Origin: SAR324 cluster bacterium
GTDB lineage: Bacteria > SAR324 > NAC60-12
NCBI GenBank assembly: GCA_028281495.1
Contig: JANQJU010000023.1
Span: 186,001-250,000 of the forward strand
Reading direction: 5' to 3'
DNA: 64,000 nucleotides
The notes under the pieces were generated by a model, which was not told where the DNA came from, ran no database searches, and saw only the letters and a list, made by a program, of their open reading frames with translations. Made by a program: the position numbers and the translations under genes. Positions 45,469 to 54,472 of this stretch are shown piece by piece; position 1 is the stretch's first letter; every line of letters starts with the position of its first letter.

Positions 45469-47406
45469 TCAGTCTAATCGACTTTTGGCAGCTTCCAATT
45501 CTTCGGCGGCTTGCTCCCATTCTTTCATGGTACCGGCAAGATTTTTTTCCAAACGTTCTTTGTTTTTTTGCAAAGTTTGGATTTGATTGGAGGGAGTGGT
45601 CGCATAAAAATCGGAAGCCCCGAACTTTTCATCAATCGCTGCTAGTTCACTTTCCTGAGTATCGATTTGCTTTTCCAGTTGTGCCGTTTTTTTGGTCAAT
45701 TGAGACACTTTTCGACGTAATTCTTTACGTTCCTCATGAGATAAAGTTTCCGGAACGGGCTTGGAACGCGCAGCCTGCTTTTTCGCATGCAAACGAAGTT
45801 GCTCGCGGTCGAGGTAATCTTCACCAAATCGCTCCAAGTATTCATCATAGGTTCCTGAAAAATCGCGTATCCCGTCTGGAGTCAATGCCAAGATTCGTGT
45901 AGCAATGTTCGAAACAAATCGGCGATCATGGCTTACAAATAGGAGGGTGCCTTCATAGTCTCGTAGTGCATTTTCCAAAGCCTCAATGCCTTCCACGTCG
46001 AGGTGGTTAGTAGGTTCATCAAAAATCAAAACATTGCCCTGCTCCAGCATGATTTTCGCAAAGAGCAAGCGGGCCCCTTCTCCTCCACTCAGTGCTCCCA
46101 CAGATTTGTGCACTTCATCTTTAGAAAACAAGACCTGTCCCAACAACCCTCGAATCCGACCAATCGTTTCTTGTGGCGCAAACTGATATAGCCAATCATA
46201 GACATTTATCTTTTTTGCAAAGGAAGATTTGTGGTCTTGCGCAAAATAAGAAATGTGCGCTTCGTGTCCCCATTGATGGAAGCCTTGGTCCGCATTCACC
46301 AGATCTAAACAGATTTTGAGCAAAGTCGATTTGCCAATGCCATTCGGACCAATAATGGCCAACTTGTCTCCACGGAACACGGTAAGATCCACATCCTTCA
46401 AGACCTGTCTCCCTCCATAACTTTTGCCAACCTCTTTGACGTTCAATACTTCTTTACCCGATGGACGCTTTTGCACAAACTTCAGATGCGGGGCCACACG
46501 GGAAGAACGTTTGACATCAGGGATCTCCATTTTTTCGATCTGCTTCACACGAGATTGAGCTTGCCGTGCTTTGCTCGCTTTGTAGCGGAAGCGATCCACA
46601 AAGGCTTGTTTCTCGGCAATTTTTTTCTCCACGTTTTCAATCTCTTTGAGTTTTTGTTCCATCGCTAGGTCTTTGGCGGCCATGAATTGATCAAAGTTGC
46701 CTTTATAAATTTGGATCGTGTCGTAATCGACATCGGCAATATAGGTAGAAACGGCATTGATGAAATCGCGGTCGTGCGAAATCAACAATAAGGTGCCTTG
46801 GAATGTATTTTTAAGGAATTGTTCAAGCCAATAAATCGAAACAATATCCAGATGGTTGGTTGGCTCGTCTAACAAGAGCACATCCGGTTCCTGAAACAGA
46901 ACTTGAGCTAACAGCACCCGAAGCTTAAAACCTCCTGAAAGTGCAGTCATGGGTCCCCAATGTTGTTCTTCAGCAATGCCTAAGCCAGAAAGCAACTCTG
47001 CTGCGAAGCTTTCAGCATTGTAACCATCTTGGTCAGCAATCGTTTCTTCCAATTCCCCTAGCCGGTTCCCAATAGCCACATCAGTGGTGTCTTTAGCCAG
47101 CAATTGTTCTTTTTCCTCAAGTGCTTTCCACAATTTGGGTTTGCCTTGGAGCACCGCCTCAATCACACGACATGCTTCGTAGCGGAAATGATCCTGCTGC
47201 AACACACCCAGACGGATATCCTTTGGCACCAGCACGTCGCCTTCTACAGGACGCTCCTCTCCAGCAAACAGACGAAGGAGGGTGGATTTGCCGGAACCGT
47301 TGGCTCCTACAATGCCGTAACGTTTATTGGGGTCAAAACTTAAATTTACATTTTCAAATAAAACATGAGGACCATATTGCATGGTCAAATTCGTGACTGA
47401 CAACAT
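45469..47406 (-). CDS. ABC-F ATPase, YbiT-like
   Basis: 645 residues. Two ABC ATPase domains carry Walker A 'GANGSGKST' and 'GPNGIGKST', signatures 'LSGGFK' and 'LSGGEG', and Walker B 'VLLLDEPTNHLD' and 'VLIFDEPTNHLD'. The linker between them ('EQKLKEIENVEKKIAE') is the ABC-F P-site tRNA-interacting motif. A C-terminal coiled coil of about 100 residues follows. The start 'MLSVTNLTMQYGPHVLFENV' resembles E. coli YbiT. ABC-F proteins act on the ribosome, not as transporters. It is convergent with the HTTM-DCC gene. Confidence 0.93.
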   Translation of the reverse strand: MLSVTNLTMQYGPHVLFENVNLSFDPNKRYGIVGANGSGKSTLLRLFAGEERPVEGDVLVPKDIRLGVLQQDHFRYEACRVIEAVLQGKPKLWKALEEKEQLLAKDTTDVAIGNRLGELEETIADQDGYNAESFAAELLSGLGIAEEQHWGPMTALSGGFKLRVLLAQVLFQEPDVLLLDEPTNHLDIVSIYWLEQFLKNTFQGTLLLISHDRDFINAVSTYIADVDYDTIQIYKGNFDQFMAAKDLAMEQKLKEIENVEKKIAEKQAFVDRFRYKASKARQAQSRVKQIEKMEIPDVKRSSRVAPHLKFVQKRPSGKEVLNVKEVGKSYGGRQVLKDVDLTVFRGDKLAIIGPNGIGKSTLLKICLDLVNADQGFHQWGHEAHISYFAQDHKSSFAKKINVYDWLYQFAPQETIGRIRGLLGQVLFSKDEVHKSVGALSGGEGARLLFAKIMLEQGNVLIFDEPTNHLDVEGIEALENALRDYEGTLLFVSHDRRFVSNIATRILALTPDGIRDFSGTYDEYLERFGEDYLDREQLRLHAKKQAARSKPVPETLSHEERKELRRKVSQLTKKTAQLEKQIDTQESELAAIDEKFGASDFYATTPSNQIQTLQKNKERLEKNLAGTMKEWEQAAEELEAAKSRLD

Positions 47407-47772
47407 AAGATTTCTCGATCATTTTCGGTGTGAATTCAGGACAGCTTTCAAACGCCTCGTATTTAGCCAAAGTGCTGTGGGATTACAAGAAAGAACTCCG
47501 ATGCCTCCCGGAAGAACTCCTTGCATTTTTTAACCGTAGTTACTAGGTTGCCCAATCAGTTGAGGCTCTTGCATTTCAGAAGCTTTGTCGCCATTTTAGT
47601 ATTGCTTTTTTACAGTCGAATTTAGCTATTTCATCGATAATTGAATGACATTTTTTCACTGTCTTATTTAACTATTTCATCGCTGCCCAATGCTACTTTT
47701 TTATCATCCCAACAATCCACTAAGCAGCGATCCAAAAATTACGAATAGGGTCATCGAAGAGGGGAATACACC
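47407..47772. other. Intergenic region, 366 bp
   Basis: Spacer between divergent genes. Near 47620-47690 the segment TTAGCTATTTCATCG is repeated as TTAACTATTTCATCG, a short direct repeat. AGAGGGG lies ahead of the acidic protein's ATG. Nothing else was recognised. Confidence 0.4.
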
Positions 47773-48936
47773 ATGCCACAACCTTGGTTTTTAAGAGGAA
47801 CGTTCAACGGATGGGAAACCAATCCATCTTACCAATTCCACGAAATCCATGAAGGTCGTTGGATTCTACAGGTAGCTATGCCCGCAGGCTGGCACGATTT
47901 CAAAATTGGAGATTTTCATTGGAGTGAAGATTTCGGACGCCACCCAAACACCCCACCTTCCCCCCATAGCGAAACCCATTCCCTTCATGCCAACGGTTGG
48001 AACTTCGAACTATATGTCGAAGGCGAAGGAAAAACGTACCAGTTTGAAATCAATTTTGCTGAACGCATTTTAACGTCTCGTCCGGTTGCCATTAGTTCTG
48101 CCCAAGAAAATGCCACAGATACCGAAGGCATTCCGAGTGAAGAAATCAACGAGGAACGGGAACCTGGAGAAGAAGCTACAGAAGAAAGCGAAGCAAAAGA
48201 ATCAGGAGACGAAGTTGAAACCAAAGGCGAAGAACAGGAACAAGGAAAATCGGAAGGTGAAGAACAGGAACAAGGAAAATCGGAAGGCGAAAGCGAAGAA
48301 CGACACGAAGAAAGCGAAATCGAAGGCGAAGCCCCAGAAGAAAGCGAAGAATCTGAGCTAGGAAGCGAAGGCACGGAAGAAACCGAAATAGAAACGAAAG
48401 CTGAAGAAGAAAACGAGGACGGAATCGAGGAAGAAGAACAAGAACAAGAGGAGACTGAGGACGGAACCGAGGAAGAAGAGCAAGAACAAGAGGAGACTGA
48501 GGGCGGAACCGAGGAAGAAGAGCAAGAACAAGAGAAAACTGAAGACGGAACCGAGGAAGAACAAGAGGAGGCTGAGGACGGAACCGAGGAAGAACAAGAA
48601 ACCGAGAACAACGGAGAAAATGAAGATAAAAGCCATGATGAACAAGTGTCTTCATTAGCATTTACATTTGTTCCGGAATCTGCTGCTCCGCTGATTGAAT
48701 CGATTGAACTCACGGCCTCTGATGTCTCCGCTCCTTCCTTAGAGCTGATTGAGTTGACGTTGCCAACAACTTCAACACCTTTGATTGAATCTATCGAGAT
48801 TGCGACACCACCCACTTTAGATCAGCGTTGGGATGCTGTTTCCAAGCGTTTAGCAGAAAATTGGGACCATTACTCTCCCAGCAAAAAACAAAAAATTCGT
48901 GCACTCTTGGAAAAAGAACTAACGACTTTTCGTTAA
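47773..48936 (+). CDS. Glycogen-binding-like domain with long acidic repeats
   Basis: 387 residues. Residues 1-100 look like a carbohydrate-binding/isoamylase N-terminal beta-sandwich of the CBM48/CBM20 kind: 'FLRGTFNGWETNPSYQFHE', 'GWHDFKIGDFHWSEDFGR'. Residues 110-300 are low-complexity and dominated by Glu with Gln, Thr, Gly and Asp, built of 30-bp and 42-bp DNA repeats ('EEEQEQEETEDGT' units). The last 60 residues include three 'LIESIEL' type repeats and a charged helical end. It suggests a glycogen-associated scaffold or phase-separating protein. GlgC and GlgP are in the window. Role inferred only. Confidence 0.7.
   Translation: MPQPWFLRGTFNGWETNPSYQFHEIHEGRWILQVAMPAGWHDFKIGDFHWSEDFGRHPNTPPSPHSETHSLHANGWNFELYVEGEGKTYQFEINFAERILTSRPVAISSAQENATDTEGIPSEEINEEREPGEEATEESEAKESGDEVETKGEEQEQGKSEGEEQEQGKSEGESEERHEESEIEGEAPEESEESELGSEGTEETEIETKAEEENEDGIEEEEQEQEETEDGTEEEEQEQEETEGGTEEEEQEQEKTEDGTEEEQEEAEDGTEEEQETENNGENEDKSHDEQVSSLAFTFVPESAAPLIESIELTASDVSAPSLELIELTLPTTSTPLIESIEIATPPTLDQRWDAVSKRLAENWDHYSPSKKQKIRALLEKELTTFR
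48226..48285. repeat. 30-bp tandem duplication in the acidic protein gene
   Basis: Two near-identical units beginning GG(C/T)GAAGAACAGG at 48226-48255 and 48256-48285 encode the repeated GEEQEQGKSE. Confidence 0.85.
48427..48585. repeat. 42-bp in-frame coding repeat
   Basis: Three units of 42 bases (48427-48468, 48469-48510, 48511-48552) encode 'EEEEQEQEETEDGT'-like blocks, and a shortened 33-base unit follows. Confidence 0.85.
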
Positions 48937-49278
48937 TAAATTTCTCATCAAAATTTAATCAATCTCGTATTTTTGGTTCATCCAGCTTTAATACAGCTAG
49001 GTTAATATTTTGTTAGACTCGTCCGAAAGGAGCTTGGCGACAGTTATCCACTTGGATGTGAAGTATGGAGCGGGCGGGGTTTTTGAGTGAATAGCCTCCA
49101 TGTAGGGCAGAATACCTATCCTTAGCCTAGAAAGGTGCTGCCCTGCATTCCCTTACTCAAGATGAGCTTAAGTTATTTTGGTTTCTGTTGATGGGAGACA
49201 AGATCTAAAGAAGCAATGGGCTGCATCTCCGAAGAGATACAACCCAGTTGCCTCTAGAGAGAGTAGGGAGGGAGAAGT
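48937..49278. other. Intergenic region with hairpins
   Basis: Spacer between converging genes. AGGGCAG (49104-49110) and CTGCCCT (49138-49144) could pair around a 27-nt loop. The htpX terminator at 49218 is at its end. No gene seen. Confidence 0.4.
49218..49245 (-). terminator. Terminator hairpin with a UUCG loop after htpX
   Basis: On the minus strand a 12-bp stem, GGGTTGTATCTC with GAGATGCAGCCC, closes the tetraloop TTCG, 33 bp past the htpX stop; ATTGCTTCTTT follows. The stable UUCG loop makes this a convincing terminator, though the T tract is modest. Confidence 0.75.
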
Positions 49279-50160
49279 TTACTTTAGTGCAGCAATCCGG
49301 TCTTCTAAGGGTGGGTGACTCGAAAAAAAACGGGACCAGCCACCATGACGAGAAATTTTCATAGTTGCCATTTCTGGAGCACGTGTGTCTGCGGGCAATT
49401 CCTGAAGTTGCTTCAAACGTTGCAGTGCACGCCGCATTTTTTCCGTACCAACATATTTTGCAGAGCTGGCATCAGCCCGATACTCCCGAAAACGGGAAAA
49501 CCACATCACAATCGTACTGGCGAGAATTCCAAAAAGGATCTCAAATACAATCGAAACTCCGAAGTATACCAAGCCAGAAAACCCTTCTCCTTCCTCATCA
49601 CTGCTAAAGAACTGCGTCACAAAGTAAGCAGCAATCCGAGCGAAGAAAACAACAAAGGTATTCACGACTCCTTGCACCAGTGCCAAGGTGACCATATCGC
49701 CATTGGCCACGTGAGCGACTTCGTGTCCGAGTACTGCTTCCACTTCATCGGCATCCATATGGTCCAGCAAACCGGTAGAAACAGCAACCAACGCATTATT
49801 GCGATTCCAGCCGGTTGCAAAGGCATTGGGTTCCGGACTTTCGTAAATACCTACTTCCGGCATGCCAATTTTCATTTGATTTGAAAGTTCTTTTACTTTG
49901 TTCTGAAGCCAAGCTTCTGCATCGGAATTAGGTTGTTCGATAATATGGATGCCGTAAGTCCGCTTCGTCAGCCACTTTGAAATGAATAAAGATATGAATG
50001 AGCCTGTGAATCCAATCACCAATGCAAATACAAACAAGGCCTGATAATTCAAACCTTGGCTCGTTACATACGATCCTATACCAAACACGCTCATCACCGC
50101 CGATAACACCACGATGATTGCGAGATTGGTGCATAAAAAGATGCCTATCCGTAAAAACAT
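49279..50160 (-). CDS. htpX: Membrane metalloprotease HtpX
   Basis: 293 residues from the ATG at 50160 with ATAGGAG upstream; the open frame runs on to 50274 but the start 'MFLRIGIFLCTNLAIIVV' is the family start. It has two N-terminal membrane segments, the zinc motif 'HEVAH', further segments around 150-190, and the third ligand glutamate in 'FREYRADASSAKYVG'. HtpX degrades misfolded membrane proteins alongside FtsH and is usually stress-induced. No partner genes are adjacent. Confidence 0.95.
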   Translation of the reverse strand: MFLRIGIFLCTNLAIIVVLSAVMSVFGIGSYVTSQGLNYQALFVFALVIGFTGSFISLFISKWLTKRTYGIHIIEQPNSDAEAWLQNKVKELSNQMKIGMPEVGIYESPEPNAFATGWNRNNALVAVSTGLLDHMDADEVEAVLGHEVAHVANGDMVTLALVQGVVNTFVVFFARIAAYFVTQFFSSDEEGEGFSGLVYFGVSIVFEILFGILASTIVMWFSRFREYRADASSAKYVGTEKMRRALQRLKQLQELPADTRAPEMATMKISRHGGWSRFFSSHPPLEDRIAALK

Positions 50161-50322
50161 AAAATCTCCTATAACATTTACAAACCACGGCTTCGTTCCA
50201 CAGAGACAAGGACCTTTCATGTGACGAAGTTTTGTGAGTAATAATTCATATTGAGTCGAGTCAGTACACATCATTTATGGGGCGTATCGTTTCATAAGAT
50301 TATTTAATTTTCAAACTAATTG

Positions 50323-50356
50323 ATTAAAAAATCTATTAATTAATAGATTTTTTAAT
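50323..50356. promoter_or_regulatory. Perfect 34-bp palindrome
   Basis: ATTAAAAAATCTATTAA is followed directly by its exact reverse complement, without a spacer (50323-50356), in the divergent promoter region between htpX and the 50493 gene. It could be an operator for a dimeric regulator or a transcript hairpin. Confidence 0.55.
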
Positions 50357-50492
50357 ATAGCTTTCTTCAAAACTCTCACCACAAGGCAGATCTAATGGGG
50401 AATACTAGGTTTTTAAAGAAGTATATGAAATAATCGAACCTTACTTTTCGTCACGCCATATTTACAAACGTGTTTCCTCATACAAGGATGAC

Positions 50493-51038
50493 ATGCGCTC
50501 GACCAATCGTTGTCTAAAATCGATGTTTTGTATACTGGTATGTACCCTGTTGGGGGTGCCTTTGTTCACACAAGCGCAAACCCAAAATGTTACAGGCGGT
50601 TCTGGCAGCCAAAAAGCGACTACAAACAAACGTCCCAAGGCACTAGATCCTAGATTTCTGAGGCAACAAGCAAAACGCAAACCCAAAAAAGAAGTGGTGG
50701 ATACGGCTAGTTTTTTTGGAGGCTCCATTCGTCGTGATCGAGAACGGCGCATCTTGGAAAAGCAAGCTGCACTACAAAAACGACGTCAGGAGTTGCATCA
50801 AGCGTATGTTGATCGATACCGGGATGTCCAAAGAAGAGGAGAAAAAGCAGAACGCACCCCCCCTCCATCCCTGCCCCCTCCACCGGAAGACGCTCCACCC
50901 ACGCCTGTTGAACAAGCACAAGCACAACGCAATGCACGAAACAAGGAGATCTTAGAAGGCAAACGCAGGAGCAATGCGCGAGATGACCGCAAATATTTAC
51001 AGTTCATTCAAGCCATCGAACGCAACAAACCCCGCTAA
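50493..51038 (+). CDS. Small exported proline/arginine-rich protein
   Basis: 181 residues. Sec signal 'MRSTNRCLKSMFCILVCTLLG' extends to an A-Q-A type cleavage point near residue 31. The mature part is basic and disordered, rich in K, R and Q, with a proline block 'TPPPSLPPPPEDAPPT' around residue 120. I do not recognise a family. It would be periplasmic. A basic, flexible protein of this sort could bind nucleic acid, polyphosphate or the envelope. It precedes the lipoprotein gene by 24 bp. Confidence 0.7.
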   Translation: MRSTNRCLKSMFCILVCTLLGVPLFTQAQTQNVTGGSGSQKATTNKRPKALDPRFLRQQAKRKPKKEVVDTASFFGGSIRRDRERRILEKQAALQKRRQELHQAYVDRYRDVQRRGEKAERTPPPSLPPPPEDAPPTPVEQAQAQRNARNKEILEGKRRSNARDDRKYLQFIQAIERNKPR

Positions 51039-51062
51039 ACCAAGCAAACTAGGAAGGGAAAT

Positions 51063-51356
51063 ATGCGAGGGATCTTGCTTTGGATTTTTTTGAGCTTATT
51101 TATTCTTGTGGGATGCCAAACCACCCATCTGCCCACTTCTGCCCGCTCTAAGTTTCCACAAAATCTCAGTGATGAAGAACTCGAGAGATTGAGCCGGTGT
51201 GAATTTTGGCAGGTTTGTCAATTTCTGGATCAGGAGGAATTGGAACCGTTTGGTCCCAATTTTTTACATGAAGGGAAGCCGCTTTATCAAACAAGGCAAA
51301 CTTGTTATTTTCAAGATTGTGACCGCTTGGAACGATTTCGCAAGCGGCGTCCTTAA
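51063..51356 (+). CDS. Small lipoprotein
   Basis: 97 residues. The signal 'MRGILLWIFLSLFILVGC' ends in a lipobox (I-L-V-G-C), so the mature protein begins at Cys18. The remainder has 'LSDEELERLSRCEFWQVCQFL' and ends 'CDRLERFRKRRP' with several cysteines. Unrecognised. It lies downstream of the other small exported gene in a likely operon; AGGAAGGG precedes it. Confidence 0.7.
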   Translation: MRGILLWIFLSLFILVGCQTTHLPTSARSKFPQNLSDEELERLSRCEFWQVCQFLDQEELEPFGPNFLHEGKPLYQTRQTCYFQDCDRLERFRKRRP

Positions 51357-51380
51357 AACGCAGAGCCAATTCGGCTTAGG

Positions 51381-51701
51381 TCAGATCGTCAATCCTGGAA
51401 TTTTAAGCCCACCAAACTGTTTTCCTACCTCTTCTTGAATCAGCTTTTGGCTTTGGCGGATGCCTTCATTGACAGCAGACAAAATCAGGTCTTGCAGCGT
51501 CTCTACATCGGCAGGATCGATCACTTCCGGATCGATATAAATTGCCAAAGCTTCTTGCTTCCCATTAAAAGTCATTTTGACCATTTCACCTCCGACGGAT
51601 ACATCGACACGTTTTTTGGCCAGTTCTTCTTGTTTTTCCTGCATGTTCTGAGTGATTTCCTGTGCTTTTTTAAGCAAATCTCCCATAGGTCCATCTAACA
51701 T
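51381..51701 (-). CDS. Nucleoid-associated protein YbaB/EbfC
   Basis: 106 residues with the YbaB pattern: 'MGDLLKKAQEITQNMQEKQE', 'VSVGGEMVKMTFNGKQEAL' and 'LQDLILSAVNEGIRQSQ'. It forms tweezer-like dimers that bind DNA. Its start overlaps the end of dnaX by seven bases, the usual dnaX-ybaB order. The recR gene that often follows is not here. Confidence 0.95.
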   Translation of the reverse strand: MLDGPMGDLLKKAQEITQNMQEKQEELAKKRVDVSVGGEMVKMTFNGKQEALAIYIDPEVIDPADVETLQDLILSAVNEGIRQSQKLIQEEVGKQFGGLKIPGLTI

Positions 51702-54031
51702 AATCGCTCCTTTATTCTCATTTTGTATCGTTTTTCTGCCTCGGATTCTACAAACACTTTGTCTTCAGATTGTTCGTCCTTTGGCTCTTCTTCAACCGCT
51801 ATATCATCGAGATCAATATCGATAATCTCCGATTCAGGGAATAATCGCTTGATGGTTTCGAGTGCGGGATGATCCAGAAGAATCTGGCGCCGCCTCTCCC
51901 GGTTTTTAGCCTCTTCGATGATTTCTTTGTCTGCAATCGTGAGCAATTCCGTAGCTTTGGAAGACTCCGGAACGAACTCCACCTGCATGGGGTGTTGGTA
52001 GTGCTGGGAAGCCAATTGACTTAAGGTCTGCAACTTTTCGGTATCCATCATCGCGGCAAAGTTGTTGCCTTTGAACCCCAAAATCAAGCTGTCATCACTC
52101 TCATTCAATACCACCGCATGTTTCAAAATACTACACAATCTAGGATTCGGCTGTTTCAGGTACTGTACAAATGCCTCCCATTCGGGTGAAGGCATTTTGC
52201 CCGTGGGCAACTCAGGTTGTGAGGTTTCGCCTGGTATTTGAAACGGATGAGAAATTTCCGATGTTGGGGGAAAAGTTTCCGAGGTCTCAACGGTTTTCGA
52301 CTCAGCTGTAAACATAGATTCGGATGCAGATGCACTGGCAGGCCCAGATGCATTAGTAGGTTCAGATGCATTAGTAGGTTCAGATGCACTAGTAGGTTCA
52401 GACGCAGATACAGGAGTAGTGACGGGTACAGAAACGGAATTTGAAGGCGGTGATTCCTCAGTTATCGGTTCATAATAAGGGGCTGGTATGGGTTCATGAT
52501 TAGGGTCTGAAACAGGTTCGTATGCAGGGACCTGAGAAGACTTAGCAGGCTGAGAAAAATGTGGGGCCGGAGGTTGCTGCTTCTTTGTAATCGGCCGTGA
52601 AGTAGCTGGTTGAGGCTTGGGAGTTTGAGACTGCGGTGGGGGAGTCTCCCAAGCATTTTTCGGTCTCGGTGTCGAAGGCCTTTGTGCCACTGGAGCCTTG
52701 GGCATTTGTGGAGCAGGGGCCAAAGGTTGTGATGTGATGGGACGATGTTGAGTCTGTGGCGTTGGGGGTTGTTTGTTCAACTCCGATCTCAATTTGACTA
52801 CTGCTCCAGCCCCCGCTGTTTGCGGCTGATATCTAGGGGAGGTTTCTGCAACGACAGCCCCAGTTGCCATTTGTCCACTTCGCAAGGTTTGGACCTGTTG
52901 GAGTAGCTCCGAAATACCAATCAATGGCTGCAACGCTGTGATTTGCATGATTGCCATTTCAAAACAGATTTGCGCATGGCTACTTCGCTTGATGCGTTCC
53001 TCCAATTCCAACAAGACATGAAAAATTTGTTGCACGATGTCTGGTGAAACCTTCGTTACTAAAGCTTGATATCGATCCAGATCACCCTGTGGAATATCTT
53101 GAAACAAGGTGGGTGGCAGGGGGGCTGAAGTTTGGGAAAATGTTTGTACTAACGAAAAATTTTTAACCGATTGCAACAAATCCGACAGGATATCTTGGAA
53201 ATCATGTCCATGTTGCTGCATCTGAAAAAATTCTTCCATTGCTTGAGATGTATTTTTTTCTAGTAGGGCCTGAAGCAATCGAAAACGAGACTGCGTATCA
53301 ATCATTCCTAAAGTTTTAGCCACTTCTTCATCGGAAGCCGATTCCCCTGTGTAGCTCAACACTTGATCGATAGCCGTGAGCGCATCCCGCATGCCCCCAA
53401 TGGCATGTTGTGAAACCAATTCCAACGCCTTGCGAGAAAGTTGGATCCCTTCTTTTTCCACCACTTGCTCTAGATAATCGGCCATCTTGCTAATGGGAAT
53501 GCGTATAAAATCATAACGTTGGCAACGTGAAATTATGGTCTGAGGAATTTTATGCGGGTCGGTAGTCGCCAGGATGAATTTCACATGGGGCGGAGGTTCC
53601 TCTAAGGTTTTGAGTAAGGCATTGAAGGACTCCAAGGTCAACATATGCGCTTCGTCGATGATATAGACTTTGTATTTGGATTTTGCTGGAGCAAACTTGA
53701 TATTGGAGCGCAGCTCTCGAATGTTTTCAATCCCTCGGTTGGACGCTGCGTCAATCTCAAAAACGTCGGGTGAAGCGTTGTCGTGAATGTCGATGCAATT
53801 CTCACAGGCATTACATGGATCAGCCCCTTGAGGATTCAAGCAATTGATTGCTTTAGTAAGAATACGAGCGGCAGTGGTTTTGCCCACACCTCGCGATCCG
53901 GTGAATAAAAAAGCATGAGCAACTCGATTGGAAAGGATGGCGTTTTTGAGGATCTGAGCAATGGTTTCTTGACCGATGAGATCATCGAAGCGGGCGGGAC
54001 GTAGCTTTCGGGCGAGAACTACATAAGACAT
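51695..54031 (-). CDS. dnaX: DNA polymerase III subunit gamma/tau
   Basis: 778 residues. An AAA+ clamp-loader domain (1-360) has Walker A 'GSRGVGKTT', a zinc module 'CNACENC' and Walker B 'YIIDEAHML'. A long, disordered P/Q/T/S-rich linker (390-620) holds an 18-bp repeat (residues 'ASEPTN...'). The end, about 625-778, would be the tau polymerase/helicase binding domain. No obvious slippery A-run for a frameshift was identified in this reading. It follows tRNA-Ser and the 4.5S RNA gene on the same strand. Confidence 0.96.
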   Translation of the reverse strand: MSYVVLARKLRPARFDDLIGQETIAQILKNAILSNRVAHAFLFTGSRGVGKTTAARILTKAINCLNPQGADPCNACENCIDIHDNASPDVFEIDAASNRGIENIRELRSNIKFAPAKSKYKVYIIDEAHMLTLESFNALLKTLEEPPPHVKFILATTDPHKIPQTIISRCQRYDFIRIPISKMADYLEQVVEKEGIQLSRKALELVSQHAIGGMRDALTAIDQVLSYTGESASDEEVAKTLGMIDTQSRFRLLQALLEKNTSQAMEEFFQMQQHGHDFQDILSDLLQSVKNFSLVQTFSQTSAPLPPTLFQDIPQGDLDRYQALVTKVSPDIVQQIFHVLLELEERIKRSSHAQICFEMAIMQITALQPLIGISELLQQVQTLRSGQMATGAVVAETSPRYQPQTAGAGAVVKLRSELNKQPPTPQTQHRPITSQPLAPAPQMPKAPVAQRPSTPRPKNAWETPPPQSQTPKPQPATSRPITKKQQPPAPHFSQPAKSSQVPAYEPVSDPNHEPIPAPYYEPITEESPPSNSVSVPVTTPVSASEPTSASEPTNASEPTNASGPASASASESMFTAESKTVETSETFPPTSEISHPFQIPGETSQPELPTGKMPSPEWEAFVQYLKQPNPRLCSILKHAVVLNESDDSLILGFKGNNFAAMMDTEKLQTLSQLASQHYQHPMQVEFVPESSKATELLTIADKEIIEEAKNRERRRQILLDHPALETIKRLFPESEIIDIDLDDIAVEEEPKDEQSEDKVFVESEAEKRYKMRIKERLC
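52347..52400. repeat. 18-bp tandem repeat in dnaX linker
   Basis: Three units GATGCATTAGTAGGTTCA (52347-52364, 52365-52382, 52383-52400), the third with one change, in frame and in the disordered linker. Confidence 0.85.
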
Positions 54032-54061
54032 GCCGAGTTTTTTAGGTCAAGTTTTCTGGAT

Positions 54062-54170
54062 GCTTGGGAGGCTGAGTTCTGCGGCACATCTACGGAATCT
54101 TAGTGCTGCTTCCGTTAAGACCTGACACGGTTCGAAACTTTCGATTGCGCAGAACTCAACCAAACGAATG
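54062..54170 (-). ncRNA. ffs: 4.5S (SRP) RNA, approximate ends
   Basis: On the minus strand the sequence GTCAGGTCTTAACGGAAGCA closely resembles the conserved SRP RNA domain (GTCAGGTCCGGAAGGAAGCAGC). Flanking arms CGCAGAACTC (54148-54157 on plus) and GAGTTCTGCG (54074-54083) pair perfectly to give a long hairpin with that motif at the tip. The location between tRNA-Ser and dnaX is the classic one. Ends are estimated. Confidence 0.85.
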
Positions 54171-54187
54171 CTTGTGGGGCTGACTCA

Positions 54188-54277
54188 TGGCGGAAAGGGA
54201 GGGATTCGAACCCTCGGTACGCTCACACGTACACACGCTTTCCAGGCGTGCTCCTTCGACCTCTCGGACACCTTTCC
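54188..54277 (-). tRNA. tRNA-Ser (anticodon GGA)
   Basis: 90 bases including an encoded CCA. Acceptor GGAAAGG pairs with CCTTTCC. The anticodon stem-loop reads CGCCTGGAAAGCG, giving anticodon GGA (serine codons UCC/UCU). A long variable arm (GTACGTGTGAGCGTAC) and the T-arm GGTTCGAATCC confirm a class II serine tRNA. Confidence 0.96.
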
Positions 54278-54472
54278 TGATACGTCAAAATTAGATGTAA
54301 AAACGGAAATTAATATATGAGCCTTGGCATGATATCAAGCCTTTTCATGGGTATCTTTTCCTTTCGCAATTTTAGTGATACTTTTGCTCTCTGTTCCTTT
54401 TATGGGAGCCATTTCTCGTGGTTTCCACAAACCTTGTTCATTTAACCTTTCACCCATTGAGATAGGTTGCTT

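Noticed and set aside
47985..48815. A 276-residue Ser-rich frame on the minus strand
   Set aside because: It is the antisense shadow of the Glu-rich repeats (GAA/GAG read as TTC/CTC-rich Ser/Phe codons in another frame).
49104..49144. Possible structured RNA in the spacer before the htpX terminator
   Set aside because: Only a 7-bp stem around a 27-nt loop; too weak to call an RNA gene.
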